Below, piece by piece: positions 1 to 6,156 of a stretch of DNA of 11,213 nt. Made by a program: the position numbers and the translations under genes. The stretch's first letter is position 1, and the number at the start of each line of letters is the position of its first letter. The stretch covers positions 1 through 11,213 of the forward strand of contig QMVQ01000032.1 of assembly GCA_003661185.1 (NCBI GenBank). The letters run 5' to 3'. Source of the stretch: Candidatus Alkanophagales archaeon. Its GTDB lineage: Archaea > Halobacteriota > Syntropharchaeia > Alkanophagales > B39-G2. The notes below the pieces were generated by a model that searched no databases, was not told where the DNA came from, and saw only the letters and a list, made by a program, of their open reading frames with translations.

Positions 1-904
1 ATTCCACGATCTCGACGCCCCGCCCCGAAGGCACAAAGTTAAAGCCCATGAACCAGCGCACGCCGAGCTCGTCGCAAAGTTCTATGATTTTGGGCACCTC
101 CTCGATGTTGAACCTCGTGATCGTCGTGGAGACATCTACGAAGATGTCGCCGCCGGCGGCGACCACGTTCTTAATGCCCTCAAGCGTCTTTTCAAACACG
201 CCGCTCACGCCCCTGAACGCATCGTGCGTCTCTGCGCTGGCGCCGTCGAGACTTATCTGGACGAACTTCACGCCAGCATCGCACATGCGAGCGGCAACAT
301 CTTCGCTGATGAGCGTGCCGTTCGTGGCGACGCCCACATACATGCCTTTATCCGCCGCATAGCTTGCAATATCAAAGAAATCTTTACGCATCAGCGGCTC
401 GCCCCCAGAGAATGCGAGGATAGGAACGTCGGCGTCTGCAAGTTTGTCCACGACGAGCATCGCATCTCTGGTGCTCAGCTCTTTTGAGGCTCGAGGGTAG
501 GGGGCGGCGGCGTAGCAGTGCTTACACCGCAAGTTGCACTTGTATGTGAAGTCCCAGACGACGAGGAACGGCGAGCCCGGGACGAAGGGGCGGCGCACGC
601 CGAACTTCTCGATGCCCCTGAGGACGCAAATCAAGCCTTTGCGCCAGTGCTTGTCTTTAAAGCGCTCGCGCACGGCGTCCTCGTCCATGCCGAGCGCCTT
701 GCCGCCTCTTTTTAAGATTCTGGAGATTATTGAGGCTGCAGCCCTGCATTTTACGCAGGCATTTTCTAGTTCACCGACGTACAGATCGAGGGCGACATTC
801 AGCCTCTTGCCACACTCGCACTCTGCATCCAGCAACCACAATAAAGACCTAACGAGCGGGTTTCCGACCACAAATTCCAGAAGCTCAGCATCCTCGGCTC
901 GCAT
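1..904 (-). CDS. Radical SAM protein with N-terminal cysteine pairs (partial, 3' end off window)
   Basis: Reading the minus strand from ATG at 904 gives 301 codons with no stop before the window edge, so the C-terminus is missing. Residues 123-130 hold the radical SAM cluster motif CxxxCxxC (CNLRCKHC, then Y), and 166-170 read SGGEP, the S-adenosylmethionine-binding motif; ATNGT (193-197) and QISLDG (216-221) are further core strands. Before the core lies an unusual cysteine set, C29, C31, C50 and C53 (CxC-x18-CxxC), which looks like a small metal-binding knuckle. A strong purine-rich ribosome site (GGAGGGGAGG, 905-914) directly precedes the ATG and overlaps the stop of the aconitase X gene, so the two are probably co-transcribed and translationally linked. 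Core spacing resembles SPASM-type or AhbD/NirJ-like maturases, but the C-terminal half that would decide this is absent. The substrate is unknown. Confidence 0.93.
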   Translation of the reverse strand, partial: MRAEDAELLEFVVGNPLVRSLLWLLDAECECGKRLNVALDLYVGELENACVKCRAAASIISRILKRGGKALGMDEDAVRERFKDKHWRKGLICVLRGIEKFGVRRPFVPGSPFLVVWDFTYKCNLRCKHCYAAAPYPRASKELSTRDAMLVVDKLADADVPILAFSGGEPLMRKDFFDIASYAADKGMYVGVATNGTLISEDVAARMCDAGVKFVQISLDGASAETHDAFRGVSGVFEKTLEGIKNVVAAGGDIFVDVSTTITRFNIEEVPKIIELCDELGVRWFMGFNFVPSGRGVEIVE

Positions 905-913
905 CCTCCCCTC

Positions 914-2083
914 CTATATTTCGAAACATCTTGAAATGTTTGAGGTCTTCACTAATAAAGCTTTCGCGCCGCACATGCTCGGCACGTATCTGAACGCTTT
1001 TGCGGAGTTCGTGGCTATGCAGGAGAAGCGCTCGAACGCCGGCGAGACCACCATGCACGTATCGCAGACAACTCTTACGCCGAGCCGCTTCAACTCTTTT
1101 ATTGCCGCGTTCTCACGCTCTGCGAGCCGTCTTGCAACGAATACGAAAACTTCATGCTTGGACTTAACGCTGCGTAGAAGCCTGCAAAGCTCACGAAGCT
1201 CTTGCGTAGAGCAATGAGGGCAGCCGAAGGCAAGAACGGCGTCCTCGGGTATTGAAGCATCAAAAAACTCTTTTATATCTTTCTTCTCTATTTCCACAAC
1301 CTCTGAAGGCTTCTCGTAGGAGAGAGCTTCGGGAGTTATGCCTTTTTCGCCCTTGACAGCATGGAACATGCCGACACTACCTGTTGCGCCGAGCGCTGCC
1401 GAAAGTGCCTTTAGATCGTCGGCATTCGGCATCGTTTTTAGTTTGAAGAAGGGAATATTGTCATCTGCAATTTTCCCGACGAGGTAGCCGAGCGCCCCGT
1501 ATTCGGCGGCGTCGGAAAGCTCGCACTCTACATCGAAAAGGATGCTCGGCGCACGCTCCTCGTCGAGGTGTAAGCCGTAGAGTGGCGTCTTACCGACGAG
1601 GGCGGCGGCGAGCGCCGACGGCGCCCCCTCAAGGTTCGTTCTCGCGCCTAAGACGGAATTCACGTATATGACGGCAGAGGACTCTGCCCACGAGATGTGC
1701 TCGCCACGCTCCGGAGCGTATCCGATTAAGTAGGGGGTGCAGGTGCACTCCGGAAGCACGCCGAGCTTCTCGTAAGCCTTAAGAACCTTCATCTGTTTGA
1801 GTGCAAACTCTTTGGAGACGCCCAGCTCCCGCCAGCGCTCCTTGTCCATTCCGATAGGGTTGAGTGTTGTCTGCACCTTCACTCTTGCGTCAAGGCTCTC
1901 GACAAACTCGTAGGCGTCCCCTATGGTTTTATACGAAGCCCCCGAAACGTGTGCGCTTTTTATTGGGATTAAATGAGGCGCCTCGTTTATATCCCCGAGC
2001 GCAACGAGAATTTCCATTGCTTTCCTTAAACTCTCGCCTGCCTCCCCGTCGTAAATTCGTTCTTCTTCTTTCGTTAGATACAT
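914..2083 (-). CDS. Aconitase X catalytic large subunit, probable mevalonate 5-phosphate dehydratase large subunit
   Basis: The 389-residue protein matches the DUF521/aconitase X large subunit along its length, starting with the typical MYLTKEEE and including IPIKSAHVSG (40-49), QTTLNPIGMD (71-80) and CTCTPYL (113-119). Candidate Fe-S ligands and active-site cysteines are C113/C115, C288/C291 (GCPHCS), C340/C343 (CDTCM) and C371 (PSMCG). In archaea this subunit pairs with a small DUF126 subunit to dehydrate mevalonate 5-phosphate to trans-anhydromevalonate phosphate in the modified mevalonate route to isoprenoid lipids; relatives in other contexts act on hydroxyproline derivatives. The archaeal setting favours the former. 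No DUF126 gene is visible in the window, so the partner must be encoded elsewhere. No Shine-Dalgarno precedes the ATG, so a leaderless transcript is possible. It is the first gene of the minus-strand pair with the radical SAM gene. Confidence 0.92.
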   Translation of the reverse strand: MYLTKEEERIYDGEAGESLRKAMEILVALGDINEAPHLIPIKSAHVSGASYKTIGDAYEFVESLDARVKVQTTLNPIGMDKERWRELGVSKEFALKQMKVLKAYEKLGVLPECTCTPYLIGYAPERGEHISWAESSAVIYVNSVLGARTNLEGAPSALAAALVGKTPLYGLHLDEERAPSILFDVECELSDAAEYGALGYLVGKIADDNIPFFKLKTMPNADDLKALSAALGATGSVGMFHAVKGEKGITPEALSYEKPSEVVEIEKKDIKEFFDASIPEDAVLAFGCPHCSTQELRELCRLLRSVKSKHEVFVFVARRLAERENAAIKELKRLGVRVVCDTCMVVSPAFERFSCIATNSAKAFRYVPSMCGAKALLVKTSNISRCFEI

Positions 2084-2102
2084 TTGACGTTAAATTGGAA
2101 CT

Positions 2103-2135
2103 GGCGGCGGATAAGCATTCCGTTACATCGCCGCC
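2103..2135. promoter_or_regulatory. GC-rich dyad in the divergent region between aconitase X and the methylase
   Basis: GGCGGCG at 2103-2109 is the exact reverse complement of CGCCGCC at 2129-2135. Allowing one bulged G, the arms extend by AT/AT, leaving a loop of about 14 bases. It sits 20-52 bases upstream of the aconitase X ATG, where its promoter should be, and 47-79 bases upstream of the methylase start. It could be a binding site for a regulator or a hairpin in the methylase leader. Nothing in the sequence decides between these. Confidence 0.35.
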
Positions 2136-2181
2136 TCTAAGGGAAAAGTATCAAGTAGGGAGAAGAGAACAAAAGGTAGGA

Positions 2182-3426
2182 ATGCATGTTCAGACCACTT
2201 TAAAGGGTTTGGAGGATTGGACGTTCAGGGACGCAAACACGCAAGAGCACATACATGTGATTCACCCTTATCCTGCAAGGATGATTCCCCAGATAGCACG
2301 AAGGCTGATAGAAAAGTATTCTGAGAGGGGTGCCGTGGTTCTGGACCCTTTTTGCGGTAGCGGGAGCGTCTTGGCAGAGGCAAAAATACTGAGACGGCAC
2401 TCCGTAGGCATTGACATAAATCCGTTAGCTTGTCTGATAGCGAAAGTGAAGACAACACCCATCTCTCCAAAAATTCTCAACAACGCCTTTGGCGAGGTGC
2501 GGAAGAAGCTGAAAAGGATAAGCGTCAATAAAGAAAAGCTTCCCAGGTTCTACAACGTAAACTATTGGTTCAAGGCGAAAACGGTTGAGGAGCTCACAGC
2601 CATCAAGAACGCCATAGATGCGCTTAGAGGGCAGGATGTGCGGGATTTTTTCTACGTTTGCTTTTCTAAGACCGTGAGAAGTGTTTCATTATGCAGGAGC
2701 GGCGAATATAAGCTGTATAGGATGTCTGAAGAGGAGATAAAGCGGTTTAACCCTGATGCATTTAAGGAATTTATAAAAAACGTAAAGGCTGGAATCGAGG
2801 GTATGAGGGAGTTTTATGCAAGGTGCGAGCAGGGCGATGTAGCTCGTTCGATTGTGATTAGAGGAAACTCAAGGCGCATCCCCTTAAAGTCGGGATCTGT
2901 TGACTTAATAGTGACTTCTCCGCCCTACGGCGACAGCAGAACTACAGTAGCATACGGGCAATTCTCACGTTATTCTTCGTTATGGTTAGGATTTGAAGAA
3001 AGGGACGTGAGAGATGTTGATAAGGCTTCCTTGGGAGGAGCGTTTGTTAAATTCAAATCCCGGAATGTTCGATCTAAAATCCTCGATGAAACTCTGCAAG
3101 AAATAGTTAAAAGGAGCGTAAAAAGGGCAGAAGAAACTGAGGCTTTTTTCTCAGAGCTATGGGAATGCTTGTCGGAACTTTCAAGGGTTCTTAGGGAAAA
3201 TGGCTATGCGTGCATAGTCATAGGGAACAGGACTGTCAGCAGAGTTAAAATGCCAACGGACCAAATTATCATGGAAATGGGAAATGAGCTGGGACTTGAG
3301 CATGTGCGCACCTATTACCGAAGAATCCCGACAAAGTGTATCCCTTGGGCTAACGCACCTGAAAACATCGCTGGACTGAAATGTGAAACTATCGCCAACG
3401 AGAGCATAATAGTCCTTAAAGCTTGA
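2182..3426 (+). CDS. Site-specific DNA amino-methyltransferase (N4-cytosine or N6-adenine)
   Basis: The frame is open from 1864, but everything before 2182 overlaps the aconitase X gene antisense. ATG 2182 (GGTAGG just upstream) gives 414 residues that begin where family similarity begins. DPFCGSG at 55-61 is the AdoMet-binding motif I, GIDINPLA (76-83) is motif II, and TSPPYGDS at 245-252 is catalytic motif IV; the SPPY form is typical of enzymes that methylate the exocyclic amine of cytosine (N4) or adenine. Upstream HPYPARM (28-34) and the C-terminal RRIPTKCIPW stretch (380-389) also fit this family. Motif I precedes motif IV with about 185 residues between, so target recognition probably lies in that insert. 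Two sampled 60-base rows of this gene are 38-40% G+C, against 52-62% in rows of the TruD and ferredoxin genes, hinting at transfer. It may belong to a type II restriction-modification pair with the remnant at 3493-3864, or be solitary. Confidence 0.88.
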   Translation: MHVQTTLKGLEDWTFRDANTQEHIHVIHPYPARMIPQIARRLIEKYSERGAVVLDPFCGSGSVLAEAKILRRHSVGIDINPLACLIAKVKTTPISPKILNNAFGEVRKKLKRISVNKEKLPRFYNVNYWFKAKTVEELTAIKNAIDALRGQDVRDFFYVCFSKTVRSVSLCRSGEYKLYRMSEEEIKRFNPDAFKEFIKNVKAGIEGMREFYARCEQGDVARSIVIRGNSRRIPLKSGSVDLIVTSPPYGDSRTTVAYGQFSRYSSLWLGFEERDVRDVDKASLGGAFVKFKSRNVRSKILDETLQEIVKRSVKRAEETEAFFSELWECLSELSRVLRENGYACIVIGNRTVSRVKMPTDQIIMEMGNELGLEHVRTYYRRIPTKCIPWANAPENIAGLKCETIANESIIVLKA

Positions 3427-3447
3427 CCTTTTGCGATTCTCTTGAGG

Positions 3448-3526
3448 TCCCAAATATATCCAAGAATTTTCGACACCCAGCTCTTAAACTTCTCATAACT
3501 CTGATCGCATATTTGGGAGACCCAAA
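3448..3526. repeat. Inverted repeats just past the methylase stop
   Basis: TCCCAAATAT at 3448-3457 is matched exactly by ATATTTGGGA at 3509-3518, with 51 bases between. The second arm overlaps a compact hairpin, TTTGGG (3512-3517), AGA loop, CCCAAA (3521-3526). They lie at the converging 3' ends of the methylase and the possible endonuclease remnant, and could take part in 3'-end formation. No following T-run is present, so a classic terminator is not supported. Confidence 0.3.
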
Positions 3527-3864
3527 GAACGATACAAATATATTACCAAGAATCTTGTGAAGTTTTCTGAGAGTATAAGCCTCTTCTCAGATTCTCTCCA
3601 CCTCACGGACTTCTTGGATACTACCACAGCATATTTAGGATTTAAAGTTTCCACATCAGGAACCACGACGTTTGGCTTTCTCTCATTTATGACGGGCATT
3701 TTAGGCGAGGTATATCTATGCCGTTCCTTTGATAATCTTTTTAATGTAAAATTGATAGAGGATTTGGAGATGAAATAAAAATAAGGTTCTTTGAAGCAGA
3801 TATAAGTAAACGATAGGGCGACGTCAAAACCCGCAAAAATATTAATCAGAGAGCCAACAGAAAA
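3493..3864 (-). pseudogene. Possible truncated restriction endonuclease gene (C-terminal remnant)
   Basis: The interval between the methylase and the HAD gene is markedly AT-rich (16 of 60 bases G+C in 3721-3780). On the minus strand a single frame stays open for 124 codons (3864 to 3493) before a TGA. Its only in-frame ATG is at 3699, leaving 68 residues; the upstream part has no ATG, GTG or TTG start, as expected for a gene that lost its 5' end. The peptide has a KPNVVVPDV stretch followed by AVVVSKKSVRWRESEKR, which resembles the PD-...-(D/E/S)xK core plus the Arg/Trp-rich strand seen in some type II restriction enzymes. The orientation is convergent with the methylase, 66 bases from its stop, a common restriction-modification layout. 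The family call is inference from motif shape only; it may instead be a short unknown gene or non-coding sequence. Confidence 0.3.
3835..3844 (+). promoter_or_regulatory. TATA-like box for the HAD gene
   Basis: AAAAATATTA is centred about 27 bases before the ATG at 3867. Archaeal transcription normally starts about 25 bases after the TATA centre, so the transcript would begin at or next to the start codon. The absence of any Shine-Dalgarno before this ATG fits a leaderless mRNA. Confidence 0.5.
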
Positions 3865-3866
3865 TC

Positions 3867-4544
3867 ATGCGTTACGACGTGGTCATCCTTGACATGGACG
3901 GCACGATTCTCGACTCGCGGGGCAATGCGGACATTGAATACAAATGGGCATACGACGCCTTCGAACGGACGCTTGCGAGGTTCGGCGTCAGGCTGACGAT
4001 AGACCAGATAAATGAGTATTTTCTCAAGCCGTTAATTCTCAGAGGGAGGCTAGGGGTTTTGGAGTTTTGCGAGCGTTTTGGGCTAGACTGCGAGCTTTTT
4101 TGGAGCTTCAGGGAGCAGGACGTCATCGATGCGAAGATTGATGCGATGCGGCGGGGTGAAATAAAGCTCGTGAATGCCGCAAAGCGAGTGCTTTCGTATT
4201 TGAGTCGGAAATACGAGCTTGCAGTAGTCAGTGACTCGCAGCAGGAGTGTGTGGATTTCGCAATGCAGCATTTCGGGCTGACGCCGTTCTTTAAGTTCTG
4301 GTATGGGCGGGGGTCGCGCCTTGAAGATATTGACTTCAGGAAGCCTAACCCGCATTACATCAACCTCGTGCTGCATAAGCTCCACACGAGAGAAGCCATT
4401 TTGGTGGACGACAGTCAACTTGGCGTTCTCGCTGCGAAACGTGCGGGTATAGCCTCCATTCTCATTTTGAAAGAACCTATGAAGATAAAATACGAGCCCA
4501 CGCACGTCATAAGGGACCTGACGGAATTAGAGATGCTACTCTAA
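3867..4544 (+). CDS. HAD-superfamily hydrolase (phosphatase-like)
   Basis: The 225-residue protein has all four HAD motifs: DMDGT at 9-13 (nucleophile D9, acid/base D11), SDS at 122-124, K159 in the RKPNP stretch, and VDDSQLGV (D181, D182) as the Mg2+-binding motif. Residues about 20-100 form a helical cap of the small C1 type, as in phosphoglycolate phosphatase and beta-phosphoglucomutase relatives. Motif IV lacks the second downstream Asp of the common GDSxxD form, which places it nearer the looser pyrophosphatase/phosphatase members. The substrate cannot be told; phosphoglycolate and nucleotide or sugar phosphates are all possible. It stands alone: the upstream region is AT-rich and probably non-functional, and its stop overlaps the stop of the converging exported-protein gene by four bases. 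The start is set by the MRYDVVILDMDGT context and the TATA box. Confidence 0.88.
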   Translation: MRYDVVILDMDGTILDSRGNADIEYKWAYDAFERTLARFGVRLTIDQINEYFLKPLILRGRLGVLEFCERFGLDCELFWSFREQDVIDAKIDAMRRGEIKLVNAAKRVLSYLSRKYELAVVSDSQQECVDFAMQHFGLTPFFKFWYGRGSRLEDIDFRKPNPHYINLVLHKLHTREAILVDDSQLGVLAAKRAGIASILILKEPMKIKYEPTHVIRDLTELEMLL

Positions 4545-5404
4545 CTCTCTGGAATCTCTCCTCTCCCGCTCCAGCCTCTTGCTAACGCCGCGCGCAGCAT
4601 TTGCTTCAGAACGGCACGGGCGTTCTTTAGATGCGCCATTGCTCTCCTCAGCTCCTTATTCACCGCCTGCAGCGCTTTCAAATCTTTTTTGTCAGCTCTC
4701 GCGAATTTCGCCGCCCCTGCATCGTAACTCTCTCCCGCCTGCCCCAACCAGTAATTAAATTCATCAAGTAGGTCCCTCAGCTCCGAAACATCCTCCCCCG
4801 CATTTTCAAGAGCATTAAGTTCGCTCTCGAAACTTGCGGAGAACTGCTGCATCTCTCTTAAGATAATTCCCGTCTGGTTAAGGAGTATAAGTGCGGTGTC
4901 ATATTCCGCACGCACATGCACGCTCTCCCAGTCCTTCTTTATGCTTTTAGCCAGAGATTTAAGCTCTTTCTTGGTGTTAGCGGATTCTACTTCCGTTTTT
5001 TTCTGTTGCAGTTGTGAGAGACATCCATCTAATCTCCCAGTCTCTCCAGAAGGCAAGATTCCCGCACGCTCCGCACGCTCGACATATGGTCTCGCGAGCT
5101 GAAGTTCCGCAATCAGGTAATCAATGGCTTTGAGCATGTAGTCTTTTGCAGCCGCCTTTAACTCCGCTTCCCCATTTCTGCATCTTAACTCCTTATATTT
5201 CTGTTTTGCGTCCGAAAGCTTCTGAGCCGCGATCATATATTCGTCCTTTGCAGTAACGAGCGCTTTTTTCAACGCTCCACACGACTTACCACCAGCCGCT
5301 CCGAATTTCGCATCTGCCTGCATCAAAACGCTGCTCATCGGCAGCACTGCAAGCAACATGATGAAAATGCTACAAAGCACCCTAAATAAGAGACCTCTCA
5401 CCAC
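4541..5404 (-). CDS. Exported helical protein of unknown function
   Basis: The gene starts at GTG (5404; a second GTG follows directly) and is preceded by GGAGGAG at 5411-5417. The 287-residue product opens with a basic start and a hydrophobic stretch (about 4-30), a likely signal peptide ending near QADA, though it could remain as a membrane anchor. The remainder is charged, alanine- and leucine-rich and predicted to be almost wholly alpha-helical, in two long helical blocks (about 44-115 and 165-275) joined by a segment around a GILPSGETGRLDG turn. C42, C75 and C128 lie outside the signal. I recognise no named family. It is 82 bases downstream of the glycine-rich exported protein on the same strand, so the two may be expressed together as surface components. 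Its stop overlaps that of the HAD gene. Confidence 0.75.
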   Translation of the reverse strand: MVRGLLFRVLCSIFIMLLAVLPMSSVLMQADAKFGAAGGKSCGALKKALVTAKDEYMIAAQKLSDAKQKYKELRCRNGEAELKAAAKDYMLKAIDYLIAELQLARPYVERAERAGILPSGETGRLDGCLSQLQQKKTEVESANTKKELKSLAKSIKKDWESVHVRAEYDTALILLNQTGIILREMQQFSASFESELNALENAGEDVSELRDLLDEFNYWLGQAGESYDAGAAKFARADKKDLKALQAVNKELRRAMAHLKNARAVLKQMLRAALARGWSGRGEIPES

Positions 5405-5486
5405 AAATCTCTCCTCCTTTCTACTTCCTGTTTTTAAAAATAAAGTAAAAGGAGTGTTAGATGTTTTGCCATTTATGCGTTTCGAT

Positions 5487-5942
5487 TTACCTACCGTTGG
5501 GCTTTGCGGGTTTAGTTACGACGATTTGGATGGGCCACTTGTGGGTCTCGAATTCTCCACAGCCGCGTAGTATTGCCATGCCCTCACCGCTTGCCGAGAG
5601 CCTCCCGTCCCTGACTTTTGCGAGGATAAACATGTCCGTGCCTTCGACATGCACAGTCCCGTTGCCTTTGTAAATCTTCACGCAGCCGAACGTCCATACT
5701 TTACCATCGCCCTCAACGCTTATCTGAAAATCCTCGCCAGCGATGAGCAGTTTCCCGACGCCCTCTAAGGTGACATTGCCCGTGCCATAGAGCAGGACAG
5801 CGCCGCTACCTTCAGCGTAGAGCGTGCCGTTGCCGACTATTCTCTTCGCTTCAGCGGGTGCGGCGAGCGTTACGAGCGCGCAAAGCATCAATGCCCCGAT
5901 TATTCCCACCACGAACGCACCCGTTTTTATACCTTTTTTCAT
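5487..5942 (-). CDS. Exported glycine-rich beta-repeat protein of unknown function
   Basis: The open frame extends back to 6014, but ATG 5942 is preferred: it has a near-perfect ribosome site (GGAGGTGAT, 5946-5954) and starts MKKGIKTG, the head of a signal peptide. The 151-residue product has a hydrophobic core (about 8-28) and an AEA/K cleavage site after residue 32. The mature part is a series of short strands punctuated by Gly-x-Gly turns (for example GNGTLYAEG, GTGNVTLEG, GDGKVWTFG, GNGTVHVEG, GEGMAILRG), suggesting a beta-sandwich or solenoid. C87 and C128 may form a disulfide, and N38, N56 and N94 are in NxT sequons. Similar Gly-rich secreted proteins of unknown role occur in archaea and bacteria (from memory, not checked). 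It is divergent from the membrane winged-helix gene and upstream of the helical exported protein. Confidence 0.8.
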   Translation of the reverse strand: MKKGIKTGAFVVGIIGALMLCALVTLAAPAEAKRIVGNGTLYAEGSGAVLLYGTGNVTLEGVGKLLIAGEDFQISVEGDGKVWTFGCVKIYKGNGTVHVEGTDMFILAKVRDGRLSASGEGMAILRGCGEFETHKWPIQIVVTKPAKPNGR

Positions 5943-6056
5943 ATTATCACCTCCTCTCAGTTTAAGGCTCGGCGACGCCGTAGCGGTAACGCCGCCAAAG
6001 CCTCGCAGAACCATAATTTTTAGAATAAAATAACGATACTTTCGAGTTTTACAGAA

Positions 6057-6096
6057 TAAAGCTTTATAAAGGTTTATTTTTCCGTTTAAAGCTTTA
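6057..6096. promoter_or_regulatory. Paired palindromes TAAAGCTTTA, candidate operator of the divergent surface genes
   Basis: The perfect 10-bp palindrome TAAAGCTTTA occurs at 6057-6066 and again at 6087-6096, exactly 30 bp apart, about three helical turns, so dimers at both would face the same side. The first overlaps another palindrome, CTTTATAAAG (6062-6071), which is a good TATA box for the minus-strand glycine-rich gene (predicted start near 6040, giving a leader of about 100 bases that contains the ribosome site). The arrangement suits a repressor or activator of that promoter, possibly the winged-helix protein encoded next door. Confidence 0.45.
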
Positions 6097-6120
6097 CATT
6101 TCCTTTTTTACCTTTACTGC

Positions 6121-6153
6121 AAATTATATTTACTTTACGCTCGTATTAACGAG
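6121..6153 (+). promoter_or_regulatory. TATA-like box and start-site dyad of the membrane winged-helix gene
   Basis: AAATTATATTTA (6121-6132) is centred about 30 bases before the ATG at 6157, placing the transcript start near 6152, with almost no leader and no Shine-Dalgarno. Over the predicted start site lies a perfect 5-bp inverted repeat, CTCGT (6140-6144) and ACGAG (6149-6153), around ATTA. It could be an autoregulatory site. Confidence 0.45.
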
Positions 6154-6156
6154 AGA

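Noticed and set aside
534..1217. Long plus-strand open frame of 227 codons
   Set aside because: It is antisense to both the radical SAM and aconitase X genes, spans their junction, and its Ser/Arg-rich product has no recognisable domain; open antisense frames are expected in GC-biased coding DNA.
1864..2181. N-terminal extension of the methylase frame
   Set aside because: It overlaps the aconitase X gene antisense and its sequence is unlike methylases; the family similarity starts at the ATG at 2182.
3557..3778. Plus-strand 73-codon frame after the methylase
   Set aside because: It is antisense to the more protein-like minus-strand frame, is Ser/Thr/Phe-rich without a domain, and has no clear ribosome site.
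4083..4505. Minus-strand frame of 140 codons inside the HAD gene
   Set aside because: It lies wholly antisense to a gene with all HAD motifs intact.
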